13,160 nt of DNA from Anaerolineae bacterium (GTDB taxonomy: Bacteria; Chloroflexota; Anaerolineae; Aggregatilineales; Phototrophicaceae), in contig JANQRM010000186.1 in assembly GCA_028284565.1 (NCBI GenBank), forward strand, positions 1 through 13,160. The letters run 5' to 3'. The stretch's first letter is position 1. The number at the start of each line of letters is the position of its first letter. The notes below the pieces were generated by a model that had not been told where the DNA came from, did no database searches, and saw only the letters and a list, made by a program, of their open reading frames with translations. Positions 1-7,387 of this stretch are shown piece by piece. A program made the translations under genes and the position numbers.

Positions 1-149
1 GCCAGCGTAGTCTAGCAAAAATCCCGATGAGTCGCTTGGGGACCATTGATGAATTTGGTCGCGCTGGAGCGTTCTTGCTCTCCCCAGCCGCGAGTTATAT
101 CACAGGTGCAAGTTTGCAGGTGGATGGTGGGCAAATGCGTTCTGTTTAA
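1..149 (+). CDS. SDR-family oxidoreductase, C-terminal fragment (5' end outside window)
   Basis: The reading frame with codons starting at position 3 is open to the TAA at 147-149. It encodes about 48 residues ending in a typical classical short-chain dehydrogenase/reductase C-terminus: 'PMSRLGTIDEFG', then 'AAFLLSP'-like 'GAFLLSPAASYITGASL', then 'QVDGGQMRSV'. In this family the segment follows the catalytic Tyr-Lys helix; the 'P..R.G...E...A..FL.S..ASYITG....DGG' pattern lines the substrate pocket and the tetramer interface. The catalytic Ser-Tyr-Lys residues and the NAD(P)-binding Rossmann part lie upstream of the window, so substrate cannot be inferred. The amidase start codon follows the stop by 2 bp, so the two genes are probably one transcript. 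Confidence 0.9.
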   Translation, partial: QRSLAKIPMSRLGTIDEFGRAGAFLLSPAASYITGASLQVDGGQMRSV

Positions 150-151
150 TC

Positions 152-1537
152 ATGGATGATTTATTATTCGGTTCGGCAGTACAAATTGCACGAGCTATAC
201 GCGAGAAACAAGTCTCCTGTGTGGAGGTGATGCAAGTGCATCTCGATAGAATCGAGGCGGTAAATCCACAACTGAATGCGCTAGTCTATCATCAACCGGA
301 AAAATTACTTGCTGAAGCTCACGCCAAAGATGAAGCCATTCAACGGGGTGAGTCAATCGGCGTATTGCATGGTGTTCCTGTCACGATTAAAGATAATATC
401 GGCGTGGCGGGAATGGTGTGTACGACTGGGACGTTAGGCTTTGCGGATAACATCGTCGAACAAGATGCCACGATGGTCAAACGCTTGCGGGAGGCTGGCG
501 CGATTATTGTGGGATTGACGAATATGCCTGAACTCGGTGTCGCCTTCGAGAGTGATAACTTAGTTTATGGGCGCACGAATAACCCTTATGATCTGTCACG
601 AACAGCAGGTGGCAGTAGTGGCGGTGAATCAGCAATTATCAGCGCAGGTGGATCGGCAATTGGGCTTGGCAATGATGGCGCTGGTAGTGTACGAACTCCG
701 GCAGGTTGGTGTGGAATGGTCGGCTTGAAGCCAACGACAGGACGATTACCCGTGACTGGTCATGTCACGACTTCCTATAGTGGCTATTATCCGGGCGTGT
801 CATCGGATGGTCCCATGGCGCGCACTGTGGAGGATATCAATCTGGTGCTACCAATAATCGCAGGTTCAGATGGTTATGACCCAGCAATTATTGATATGCC
901 GATTCGTAATATGCGAGAAGTCGATGTGTCATCATTACGCATTGCTTATTACACGGATGATGGTTACTCCACACCCGATGAATCAATTCAGCAGACAGTT
1001 CAGCAAGTCGCTACTGCCCTTTCGGAAATGGGCGCGCAAGTGACTGAGGTACGTCCAAGTTGTCTGGGAGAAGCCCATGAGATGCGGATGAAATTTTATG
1101 CGCTGAGTCTGCATAGGATTGAAGAGACGCTCGCCAAGATGGGAACGGAAACTTATAGCCTACTGCTCCAACGGTTTTTAGATACTGTCGCACCCTACAG
1201 AGACTTGGGTCGATCAGAACTGATTGACCTCACACGACAATTGGGTAACTTCCGTCATCAGATGTTGCGCTTTATGCAGGATTATGATGCGATTCTTTGT
1301 CCCTTGAATGCGAATGTCGCACCCAAACATGGCGAAAGCTCATTTGAAGATGCGAGTTATACGATTGCGTTTAATCTGACAGGGTATCCGGCTATCTCGG
1401 TTCGCGCTGGCACGACGGATGATGGCTTGCCGATTGCGGTGCAGGTTGCGTCTCATCGCTGGCGTGAGGATATCGCCTTAGCGATTGCCTATCAAATTGA
1501 ACAACATTTCGGGGGTTATCAGCGACCTGAAATTTAG
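152..1537 (+). CDS. Amidase-signature family amidohydrolase
   Basis: A 461-residue protein of the amidase-signature family, which hydrolyses carboxamides with a Ser-cisSer-Lys triad. All three residues are present: Lys80 in 'VPVTIKDNIGVAG', Ser155 in 'TAGGSSGGES', and the nucleophile Ser179 in 'DGAGSVRTPA'. Their spacing (75 and 24 residues) equals that of fatty acid amide hydrolase (142/217/241). Length is normal for the family. There is no signal peptide, so it should be cytosolic. The motif before the nucleophile reads 'GLGNDGAGS' rather than the usual 'GTDxGGS', a mild variation. It starts 2 bp after the SDR stop, with no obvious Shine-Dalgarno, consistent with translational coupling. Substrate is unknown: family members act on aryl amides, Glu-tRNA, urea derivatives or peptide amides. 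No gatB or gatC is nearby, so a GatA role is unlikely. Confidence 0.92.
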   Translation: MDDLLFGSAVQIARAIREKQVSCVEVMQVHLDRIEAVNPQLNALVYHQPEKLLAEAHAKDEAIQRGESIGVLHGVPVTIKDNIGVAGMVCTTGTLGFADNIVEQDATMVKRLREAGAIIVGLTNMPELGVAFESDNLVYGRTNNPYDLSRTAGGSSGGESAIISAGGSAIGLGNDGAGSVRTPAGWCGMVGLKPTTGRLPVTGHVTTSYSGYYPGVSSDGPMARTVEDINLVLPIIAGSDGYDPAIIDMPIRNMREVDVSSLRIAYYTDDGYSTPDESIQQTVQQVATALSEMGAQVTEVRPSCLGEAHEMRMKFYALSLHRIEETLAKMGTETYSLLLQRFLDTVAPYRDLGRSELIDLTRQLGNFRHQMLRFMQDYDAILCPLNANVAPKHGESSFEDASYTIAFNLTGYPAISVRAGTTDDGLPIAVQVASHRWREDIALAIAYQIEQHFGGYQRPEI

Positions 1538-1551
1538 CATTTCAACCTTTC

Positions 1552-1599
1552 GTAAGGGCGTTGGTCTCTTGTGTCTACGTGAGCGCGAACCGCCCCTAC
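1552..1599. repeat. REP-like imperfect palindrome between amidase and M32 genes
   Basis: The outer arms GTAAGGGCG (1552-1560) and CGCCCCTAC (1591-1599) pair at 8 of 9 positions. The inside continues as an imperfect stem: 'GTTGGTCTC'-like bases on the left against 'GAGCGCGAAC' on the right. Short palindromes with a 'GTAGGGGCG...CGCCCCTAC' outline are familiar as dispersed intergenic repeats in Chloroflexota and cyanobacteria (my recollection of the type, not a database match). The element lies in the 98-bp gap and could act as an mRNA-stabilising 3' hairpin for the amidase. It has no U-tract, so it is not a standard intrinsic terminator. Confidence 0.6.
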
Positions 1600-1635
1600 A
1601 TAAATTACATATTTCAAAACTGAATCGAGAGTTAT

Positions 1636-3165
1636 ATGTCAGCCTATCAGGAACTTGCCCAACACATCGCCGAATACAATGATTTATTGAACATCCTCAA
1701 CGTTCTCAAGTGGGATATGCGGACGCAGATGCCACCGGGGGGTGCATCCACACGCGGACAACAACTCGCCACACTCAACAAACTAGCGAAAGAGAAGTTT
1801 GTCAGTGAGAAAACGGCGCGCTTACTCGACTCTGCGGAATCTGAAGTTGCCTCTGAGGATAAGGACTCGTATCGAGTACGTGCAGTCCAACAAACCCGCG
1901 AGTATTATGAGATACAAAAGCGGATTCCGGCAGAGATTGTGGGAGCCATTGCTGAACTCGCACCGGAGTCGGAGCATGTGTGGGCGACAGCACGGCAAAA
2001 TGATGATTTCAAACAGTTCGCCCCTTATTTAACAAAGATGCTCGACCTCAATAAACAACTGGCTGATGCAATCGGTTATGACGATCATCCCTATGATGCG
2101 ATGGTCTTTGAATATGAACCCAGTATGACGGCGAAGAAGTTACGGGTGATATTCGGAGAGATGCGTGATGGACTCGTGCCGTTTTTGAAGCGGATTGTCG
2201 AAGCGGATAAACCACTCGCCGAAGACTTATGGCGACATGAGTATCCGATTGATAAACAAAAAACCTTCGCTCTGGATGTTGTCCAAAAGATTGGATATGA
2301 CTTAGAACGCGGACGGCTAGATATTGCCCCTCATCCATTTGAAATTTCCTTTACACGGCAGGATGTACGTATTACCACGCGCTATGACAATAAGTATTTC
2401 CCGATGGCGTTTTTCGGGACGATGCATGAGGCGGGACATGGACTCTATGAGCAGAACATCTCCCCTGAGCTGACTCGAACCGCCCTCACCACCGATTTTC
2501 TCGGTCAATATGCGGTGGGCGGGACAAGCTATGGCGCGCATGAATTTTCATCCCGTCTGTGGGAGAATCAAATCGGGCGCAGTCGGACATTTTGGGAAGT
2601 ACATCTGGATGATTTGAAAGCGGTTTTCCCAGAGCAATTGGCGAGTGCCGACGTTGATTTATTCTATCGCTCTGTAAATCGTGTCAAGCCAAGTTATATC
2701 CGTGTAGAAGCAGACGAAGTGACCTATAACCTGCACATCATGCTCCGTTTTGAGATTGAATTGGGTTTGCTGGATGGGACGATGGATGTGACGGATTTGC
2801 CCGATATTTGGAATGCGAAGATGGAGGAATACTTGGGAGTGACTCCACCCAACAATCGGCTGGGTGTCTTACAAGATGTCCATTGGTCAGGAGGTGGTTT
2901 TGGCTCATTTCCCGGTTATTCGGTGGGCAATCTAATGTCCGCACAGGTTTTTGCCAGCGCACATGCCAATATCGACAATCTCGATGGGAATCTTCAAGCT
3001 GGGAATTATCGCCCCCTGCTCGATTGGCTAAGGGAAAACATCTATCAACATGGACGCGCTTATAACGTCACCGAATTGCTCCAACGCATTTCAGGGAATG
3101 ATTTACAAGTACAACCTTATATGGATTATCTGGAAGCTAAGTTTACGGATGTCTACAATTTGTAG
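1636..3165 (+). CDS. M32-family metallocarboxypeptidase (carboxypeptidase Taq type)
   Basis: A 509-residue protein of the usual M32 length (about 500). The family removes single residues from peptide C-termini with a catalytic metal, usually Zn or Co, in the cytosol. The metal-binding HEXXH is 'MHEAGHGLYEQ' (His264, Glu265, His268). The third ligand should be Glu303 in 'HEFSSRLWEN', where family members normally read 'HESQSRLWEN'. Other M32 hallmarks are 'NQIGRSRTFW', the 'IRVEADEVTYNLHIMLRFE' segment and 'DVHWSGGGFGSFPGYSVGN'. The stretch between HEXXH and the Glu ligand is about 8 residues longer than in the Thermus- and Pyrococcus-type enzymes as I remember them. The start ATG has a weak GAGAG upstream. 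There is no signal peptide. It fits peptide recycling together with the lost peptide permease just downstream. Confidence 0.95.
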   Translation: MSAYQELAQHIAEYNDLLNILNVLKWDMRTQMPPGGASTRGQQLATLNKLAKEKFVSEKTARLLDSAESEVASEDKDSYRVRAVQQTREYYEIQKRIPAEIVGAIAELAPESEHVWATARQNDDFKQFAPYLTKMLDLNKQLADAIGYDDHPYDAMVFEYEPSMTAKKLRVIFGEMRDGLVPFLKRIVEADKPLAEDLWRHEYPIDKQKTFALDVVQKIGYDLERGRLDIAPHPFEISFTRQDVRITTRYDNKYFPMAFFGTMHEAGHGLYEQNISPELTRTALTTDFLGQYAVGGTSYGAHEFSSRLWENQIGRSRTFWEVHLDDLKAVFPEQLASADVDLFYRSVNRVKPSYIRVEADEVTYNLHIMLRFEIELGLLDGTMDVTDLPDIWNAKMEEYLGVTPPNNRLGVLQDVHWSGGGFGSFPGYSVGNLMSAQVFASAHANIDNLDGNLQAGNYRPLLDWLRENIYQHGRAYNVTELLQRISGNDLQVQPYMDYLEAKFTDVYNL

Positions 3166-3172
3166 TCAAAAG

Positions 3173-3370
3173 CTAGAGACGAAGTAAACGGGGGTCGAGG
3201 ACATCGCGTAAGCCATCACCCAATAGATTGAAGCCCAGCTACACCGAGCATAATCGCCAATCCGGGGAAGAGGATGAGAGCCATGGTGTGATTTCGGCTA
3301 ATCCACGGTTCTCACTCAGCATCAAGCCCCATGAGGTTTCAGTTTGTGTCCCCAGCAAGAGGAAACTTAA
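3173..3370 (-). pseudogene. Decayed C-terminal fragment of a DppC/OppC-type ABC transporter permease
   Basis: On the minus strand, successive frames give 'LSFLLLGTQTETSWGLML', then 'ALILFPGLAIMLGV', then 'LGFNLLGDGLRDVLDPRL' and a TAG at 3173-3175. These match in order the end of oligopeptide/dipeptide permeases of the DppC type, whose C-terminus usually reads 'LSFLGLG...PSWG.ML...FPGLAIML.VL.FNLLGDGLRDALDPR'. The three pieces are separated by two single-base shifts, near 3285 (missing base) and near 3245 (an extra G). Homology fades upstream of about 3370, and no other permease, ATPase or binding-protein gene remains. It is therefore a remnant of a deleted peptide transporter, convergent with the M32 gene. 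Confidence 0.8.
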
Positions 3371-3450
3371 GCATCCATGAGTTCAGTACAGGAATATCAA
3401 CAGGACGCAAAATACGAAGCTGTAAATGGGACATTTAAATTAATCTAAAC

Positions 3451-3479
3451 TTGTCAAAATGAAATAGTAACCAGATAAC
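3451..3479 (+). promoter_or_regulatory. Candidate sigma-70-type promoter for araB
   Basis: TTGTCA (3451-3456), a 17-bp spacer and GATAAC (3474-3479) form a plausible -35/-10 pair about 75 bp before the araB start. The surrounding 3371-3552 gap is AT-rich and otherwise empty. The prediction rests on consensus only. Confidence 0.4.
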
Positions 3480-3552
3480 ACGAATATTGGCAAGATAATC
3501 GGACAGATGGTAAGTTTTGGAATATTAGGCTTCGTCTTCCGCAAAGGGTTTA

Positions 3553-5211
3553 ATGATGTACACAATCGGTCTGGACTTTGGGACACTGTCTGGCAGAGCA
3601 ATTTTGGTGGATACCCGCGACGGTTCTGAAATTGCCGAGTCTGTGGCAGATTATCCGCATGGGGTGATGGATAGGCAACTGCCATCTGGCACACGCCTCC
3701 CACCAGAATGGGCATTACAGCATCCCCAAGATTATCTGGACGTTATCTCAACAACTGTGCCAGCTATTCTAAACCAAAGTGGTCTCGACCCTGCCCAAGT
3801 CGTCGGTATCGGCATTGACTTCACTGCCAGCTCTCCCCTACCCACAACAGTCGATGGCACACCCTTATGCTTCCTCGATAAATTCCAAAACGAACCTCAT
3901 GCCTATGTTAAACTCTGGAAGCACCATGCCAGCCAACCACAAGCTGACCTTATCAACGAAGTCGCCCGTGAGCGTAATGAAGTATGGCTCAAACGATATG
4001 GTGGCAAATACTCGTCGGAATGGTTCTTTAGCAAGTTGCTCCAAATCCTACAGGAAGCACCAGAGATTTATGCCCAAATAGATAACTTCATCGAAGCCAG
4101 TGATTGGATCGGCTGGCAACTCACCGGGCAGATGAGTCGCAATACCTGTGTGGCAGGCTACAAGATGCTCGTTCAAGATGGGCAATATCCATCGGAAGAT
4201 TACTTTGGTGCGCTTCATCCCGATTTTCGCCACGTCATTCGTGATAAAGTTCCCGGAGATTTTGCATCGCTTGGCAGTTCAGCTGGTGGGCTAACAGAAA
4301 CCATGGCGCAACATCTCGGTTTACCAGCTGGCATTGCTGTGGCAGTTCCGGTTATTGATGCACACGCCTCCGCACCCGCGGTTAAAGCTACCCAAGCTGG
4401 CACGATGGTGATGATTATGGGAACCTCTACTTGTCACATGATGTCCGCCGAATCAATGGAAGATGTCGATGGAATCTGCGGTGTTGTGGATGGGGGTATC
4501 GTTGATGGACTTTATGGCTACGAAGCTGGGCAATCGGCTGTTGGGGATATTTTCGCGTGGTTTGTCGATCATGCTGTCCCTGTTGAAACTCATCAACAAA
4601 CAGAAGCCGAGGGGATGGACATTCATGCGTACTTAGAGAAAGAAGCCGCTAAACAATCGGTGGGTGAGCATGGTCTGCTTGCGCTTGATTGGTGGAATGG
4701 CAATCGCTCAACCCTAGTCGATACGGAATTGAGTGGTTTGCTTATCGGTGCAACCCTCGCCACCCGCGCACCCGATATTTATCGCGCGCTTATCGAAGCC
4801 ACCGCCTTTGGCACACGCGAAATTATCGAAGCCTTCACTGATAACGGGATTGAAGTCAATGAACTCGTCGCCGCAGGAGGTCTTCCCGAAAAGAATGCCC
4901 TCCTGCGTCAAATCTATGCTGATGTCACTGGACGGAGTTTGAAGCTCGCCGGGTCTGCCCAATCGCCTGCACTAGGCTCTGCGATTCATGCGAGTGTCGC
5001 CGCTGGTGTGTACCCCACGATTGCCGAAGCCGCTGAGAATATGGGCAAACTTAAAGATGAAGTCGTTCATCCCATTCCAGAGAATCAGCGTATCTATGAC
5101 CAGCTTTATGCGGAATACCGCAAACTCTATGATTATTTCGGACGTGGAAACAACAATGTCATGAAAACTCTCAAACACTTCCGCAACACTGCCAAAGGAC
5201 TCGCCGAATGA
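3553..5211 (+). CDS. araB: Ribulokinase (FGGY family)
   Basis: A 552-residue FGGY carbohydrate kinase (E. coli AraB is 566) that phosphorylates L-ribulose to L-ribulose 5-phosphate with ATP in the cytosol. AraB-type signatures are 'GLDFGTLSGRAILVD' at 6-20 (phosphate loop), 'YPHGVMDRQLPSG' and 'PPEWALQHPQDYLDV' at 34-64, the catalytic-base motif 'VIDAHASAP' (Asp269), and 'MIMGTSTCHM' around 287-296. The C-terminal nucleotide-binding half contains 'EATAFGTREIIEAF' and 'AAGGLPEKNALLRQIYADV'. Two ATGs occur in tandem (3553 and 3556), preceded by an AAAGGG that could serve as a ribosome site; either start is possible. The gene overlaps the HAD phosphatase by 4 bp (ATGA). No araA or araD is in the window, so the rest of the arabinose pathway must lie elsewhere, or the kinase serves another ketopentose. 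Confidence 0.93.
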   Translation: MMYTIGLDFGTLSGRAILVDTRDGSEIAESVADYPHGVMDRQLPSGTRLPPEWALQHPQDYLDVISTTVPAILNQSGLDPAQVVGIGIDFTASSPLPTTVDGTPLCFLDKFQNEPHAYVKLWKHHASQPQADLINEVARERNEVWLKRYGGKYSSEWFFSKLLQILQEAPEIYAQIDNFIEASDWIGWQLTGQMSRNTCVAGYKMLVQDGQYPSEDYFGALHPDFRHVIRDKVPGDFASLGSSAGGLTETMAQHLGLPAGIAVAVPVIDAHASAPAVKATQAGTMVMIMGTSTCHMMSAESMEDVDGICGVVDGGIVDGLYGYEAGQSAVGDIFAWFVDHAVPVETHQQTEAEGMDIHAYLEKEAAKQSVGEHGLLALDWWNGNRSTLVDTELSGLLIGATLATRAPDIYRALIEATAFGTREIIEAFTDNGIEVNELVAAGGLPEKNALLRQIYADVTGRSLKLAGSAQSPALGSAIHASVAAGVYPTIAEAAENMGKLKDEVVHPIPENQRIYDQLYAEYRKLYDYFGRGNNNVMKTLKHFRNTAKGLAE

Positions 5212-5864
5212 CACTCGAAGTCGTGATATTTGATATGGATGGCGTATTGGTTGACTCGGAAGTCTATTGGAGCGTATCACGCATCGAATTCGCCAAAGAT
5301 AGAGGCAAAGACTGGACGGATGAGTATCAGCGACTTGCGATGGGGCGCAGTACGATAGGCTGGGCGCAGGTGATGCAAGAACAACTCGACCTCGACCAAT
5401 CACTCGATGACATCATTACTGAGATGAAACAGCGGGTCATCGCCCACTATGAGGAACGTCTACCCACCCGCCTCGGCGCATTGGAAGCTGTCAAGCTGGC
5501 ATCAGAACATTATCGAGTGGCACTTGCATCTGGCTCTCCTACCGACATTATCCAGCGTGTGATGCAACTGACAGAACTTGACCAAATCTTTGAAACGATG
5601 GTGTATGGGGACACGGTTCCCAATGGCAAACCCGCCCCCGACATTTATCTGGAAGCGATGAGTCGCCTCAAGGTCTCGCCAGAAGTCTGTGTGGGAATTG
5701 AAGATTCTGCCAACGGGATTCGCTCTCTAAAGAATGCGGGAATCCGTGCCATCGCCGCCCCTAGCCCTGAGTTTCCCCTGCCCGATGACGTTCTCGAACT
5801 CGCTGATGCTCATATCACCGATATGCAGGATTTGGATTTGGATTTGTTGCGACAGTTTAACTAA
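5208..5864 (+). CDS. HAD-superfamily sugar-phosphate phosphatase / beta-phosphoglucomutase-like
   Basis: A 218-residue subfamily-I HAD hydrolase. Motif I is 'VIFDMDGVLVDSE' (nucleophile Asp9, acid/base Asp11), motif II 'LASGSP' (Ser108), motif III Lys141 in 'GKPAPDIYLEA', and motif IV 'GIEDSANGI' (Glu165, Asp166) for Mg2+. A helical cap sits between residues about 18 and 85. Relatives with this pattern dephosphorylate sugar or sugar-alcohol phosphates or act as beta-phosphoglucomutases, and the sequence alone does not separate these. Its ATG overlaps the araB stop (ATGA), so it is translationally coupled to the kinase and probably acts on a phosphorylated sugar of the same pathway. Its TAA (5862-5864) overlaps, on the other strand, the TAG of a detached rhaI tail. 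Confidence 0.9.
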   Translation: MTLEVVIFDMDGVLVDSEVYWSVSRIEFAKDRGKDWTDEYQRLAMGRSTIGWAQVMQEQLDLDQSLDDIITEMKQRVIAHYEERLPTRLGALEAVKLASEHYRVALASGSPTDIIQRVMQLTELDQIFETMVYGDTVPNGKPAPDIYLEAMSRLKVSPEVCVGIEDSANGIRSLKNAGIRAIAAPSPEFPLPDDVLELADAHITDMQDLDLDLLRQFN

Positions 5865-5934
5865 TCTGAGCTGGGATAGCCACCACCACCTGCTGAGTTT
5901 GTTCCGCGTTCATCGGCGACGCGTTGGACAAAAT
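5861..5934 (-). pseudogene. Detached 3' tail of rhaI, copy C (in frame, farthest from the intact gene)
   Basis: The 74 bases 5861-5934 align without gaps to 7860-7933, the end of the intact rhamnose isomerase gene, with 65 of 74 identical by eye. The minus-strand frame is uninterrupted, encodes '[20 protein letters not shown]' plus a final Asp, and ends in TAG. Most differences fall on third codon positions (TCG/TCA, CAG/CAA, CGT/CGC, TAA/TAG), so this copy diverged while it was still coding. There is no start codon or ribosome site, so it is not a gene. Its stop overlaps the HAD gene stop, as expected if this was the original end of a convergent rhaI. Confidence 0.85.
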
Positions 5935-6111
5935 ATCTGACCATTCTCATTATCCATTACTTCTCTCCTTGCTCTGAATCAGTTGCTGACATTCCGCAGG
6001 GTACTTTTCAAAAACAGAGATTTTATTTCATTTTCCGGAGAAACCAGCACAAAGTAATTCAAAAGAAGGAAAACAGTGATGATGAACCAATTGTGAGAAT
6101 TGAATAGGATG
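5935..6111 (-). other. Gap holding a possible remnant of a second 7388-7855-like gene end
   Basis: The 20 bases 5966-5985 match 7400-7419 (the last codons of the small unknown gene) at 18 positions. In one minus-strand frame they encode 'ATDSEQGEK' and a stop (5958-5960), against 'PTDSEQGNKD' and a stop in the intact gene. In both places this piece sits just upstream, in minus-strand order, of a detached rhaI tail. Another minus-strand frame, about 6009-6059, reads 'NYFVLVSPENEIKSLF' and looks protein-like but is soon closed. No start codon or ribosome site is evident. I read the gap as eroded coding DNA; the 18/20 match is short, so this is tentative. Confidence 0.4.
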
Positions 6112-7260
6112 CTAATTCATGTTGCTTGGTACAGCCCACAGATGAATAGCTAGATCAATAGTCACTAGAAATCTGCCATCAGGGCTGAATTCTACGAACC
6201 AAGTTGAACCAGTTTCTAGTCGAATAATCGGCGGGCAAACACAGCCAATTTGCCTAATAGTAACATTGGGATTCGTTCCATTATTAATCACAATTAGTTG
6301 ACCGTTTGGTGATAGTGTTGTCGAGTCATTGCCTCCTGCAATACAAGAGACTTCGCTCAGAGTGGACGTATTCCACATTCTACACTGAGTGCTAAATGAG
6401 TATGGGTTCAATCCCCATGCCAGTATATATGTGTTGGTCGGATCAAATTGTAAGGATCTAAAAAATTCAACTCCTTCTACTTCAAAGATAATCTCACCAT
6501 TTGATATGTTCCAGAATTGAATAGGACTATACCACTGGATTGAGCCTTGTGTTTCATGATATTGAGGGTGGCTTACCCATACTAATCCTTCAGGTGTAAA
6601 CCCCGCACTATAATAATCATCTGTAGCATTGTCTAGTGGCGGTTGTATCTCGAAAATCATGTTACCGGTTTCTATATCCCATATCTTTACAACTCGGTCC
6701 TGATTACCTGTCAGTAGTAATTCGCCAGCATAGTCAACACTCCAGTGACTTGCATCTTCAACCCGCAGAATTTCACTGCGAGTTAATGTATCATGTACGC
6801 TCACAGCACCTTCATAATTCCAATGGATGTATTTGCGAACATCATGAGTAGTAGAAAACCATAGATTATCTTCTACTACTTCCAAATTACTTGCAAGTAT
6901 TTCGCCTGTTGCAGTCTCAACTAGTGTATATTCTCCCGTTCGTCTTGATAATAGTAGTTCACTGCCCTCAGAACTAAAGTCTAACCACTCAGACTCTATT
7001 TCAATGCCATCAATGATTCGTGCCAAGTCTAGAGTTTCTAGGTTCACAAATTCTAATTGTCCATGACTGCGTGCCATTGCTAATTCAGAACTATCTAGAT
7101 TAAAACCTGCGGAGGAAAAACTATCTATATCCCAAGTTCCAACTTCAATCAATTTATCAGCATTTTCAGCAGTAATAACTTCAAATTCCGTATGATTTTG
7201 AGCTATGGTGTTCAATGAAAATAGAACCATTAGAAATAATACAGCCGAAGATAATCTCAC
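6112..7260 (-). CDS. Secreted WD40-repeat beta-propeller protein
   Basis: 382 residues. Residues 1-20 form a signal peptide (charged start 'MRLSS', hydrophobic core 'AVLFLMVLF', likely cleavage after 'NTIA'). The rest shows repeated WD40-like blades; the clearest is 'VVKIWDIETGNMIFE', and others include 'SPIQFWNISNGEIIFEVEG', 'LSPNGQLIVI' and 'FSPDGRFLV..LAIHLWAV'. About seven blades fit the length. Start of mature protein, 'EVITAENADKLIEVGTW', resembles a family of exported WD40 proteins common in Chloroflexota (family knowledge). The GTG start at 7258-7260 is supported by GGAGG seven bases upstream (7268-7272 on the + strand). Codon use is AT-rich, unlike rhaI. The protein probably acts outside the membrane as a binding scaffold; ligand is unknown. 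It lies between two detached rhaI tails and is likely a late arrival. Confidence 0.85.
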   Translation of the reverse strand: MRLSSAVLFLMVLFSLNTIAQNHTEFEVITAENADKLIEVGTWDIDSFSSAGFNLDSSELAMARSHGQLEFVNLETLDLARIIDGIEIESEWLDFSSEGSELLLSRRTGEYTLVETATGEILASNLEVVEDNLWFSTTHDVRKYIHWNYEGAVSVHDTLTRSEILRVEDASHWSVDYAGELLLTGNQDRVVKIWDIETGNMIFEIQPPLDNATDDYYSAGFTPEGLVWVSHPQYHETQGSIQWYSPIQFWNISNGEIIFEVEGVEFFRSLQFDPTNTYILAWGLNPYSFSTQCRMWNTSTLSEVSCIAGGNDSTTLSPNGQLIVINNGTNPNVTIRQIGCVCPPIIRLETGSTWFVEFSPDGRFLVTIDLAIHLWAVPSNMN

Positions 7261-7295
7261 TCTGTGACCTCCACAATAAAGTCTCCACGATATTT

Positions 7296-7378
7296 TTCAT
7301 TTAATCCGAACTAGGATAACCTCCCCCCACTGCCAGAATCGGTGCCGTGTTCATTGGTGGCACGCCGGGCAAAACATC
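7296..7378 (-). pseudogene. Detached 3' tail of rhaI, copy B (diverged, frameshifted)
   Basis: From 7296 the sequence follows the end of the intact rhaI (from 7855), including the five bases after the stop codon (minus-strand reading TAAATGAA), at roughly three-quarters identity. On the minus strand it encodes 'FARRATNEHGTDSGSGG', then after a one-base shift in the glycine run 'GYPSSD' and TAA. Compare '[23 protein letters not shown]' in the intact gene. It has no start codon. It begins about 11 bp after the stop of the small unknown gene and ends just before the ribosome site of the WD40 gene. Confidence 0.8.
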
Positions 7379-7387
7379 CAGCTACTA

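Noticed and set aside
152..1537. GatA subunit of Asp/Glu-tRNA amidotransferase
   Set aside because: The triad is shared by all amidase-signature enzymes; no gatB or gatC neighbour and a divergent nucleophile motif favour a stand-alone amidase.
3440..3715. 91-residue minus-strand reading frame at the araB start
   Set aside because: It overlaps the araB 5' end and promoter region and shows no recognisable domain.
4972..5403. 143-residue minus-strand reading frame over the araB/HAD junction
   Set aside because: It lies antisense to two well-supported genes and has no family features or ribosome site.
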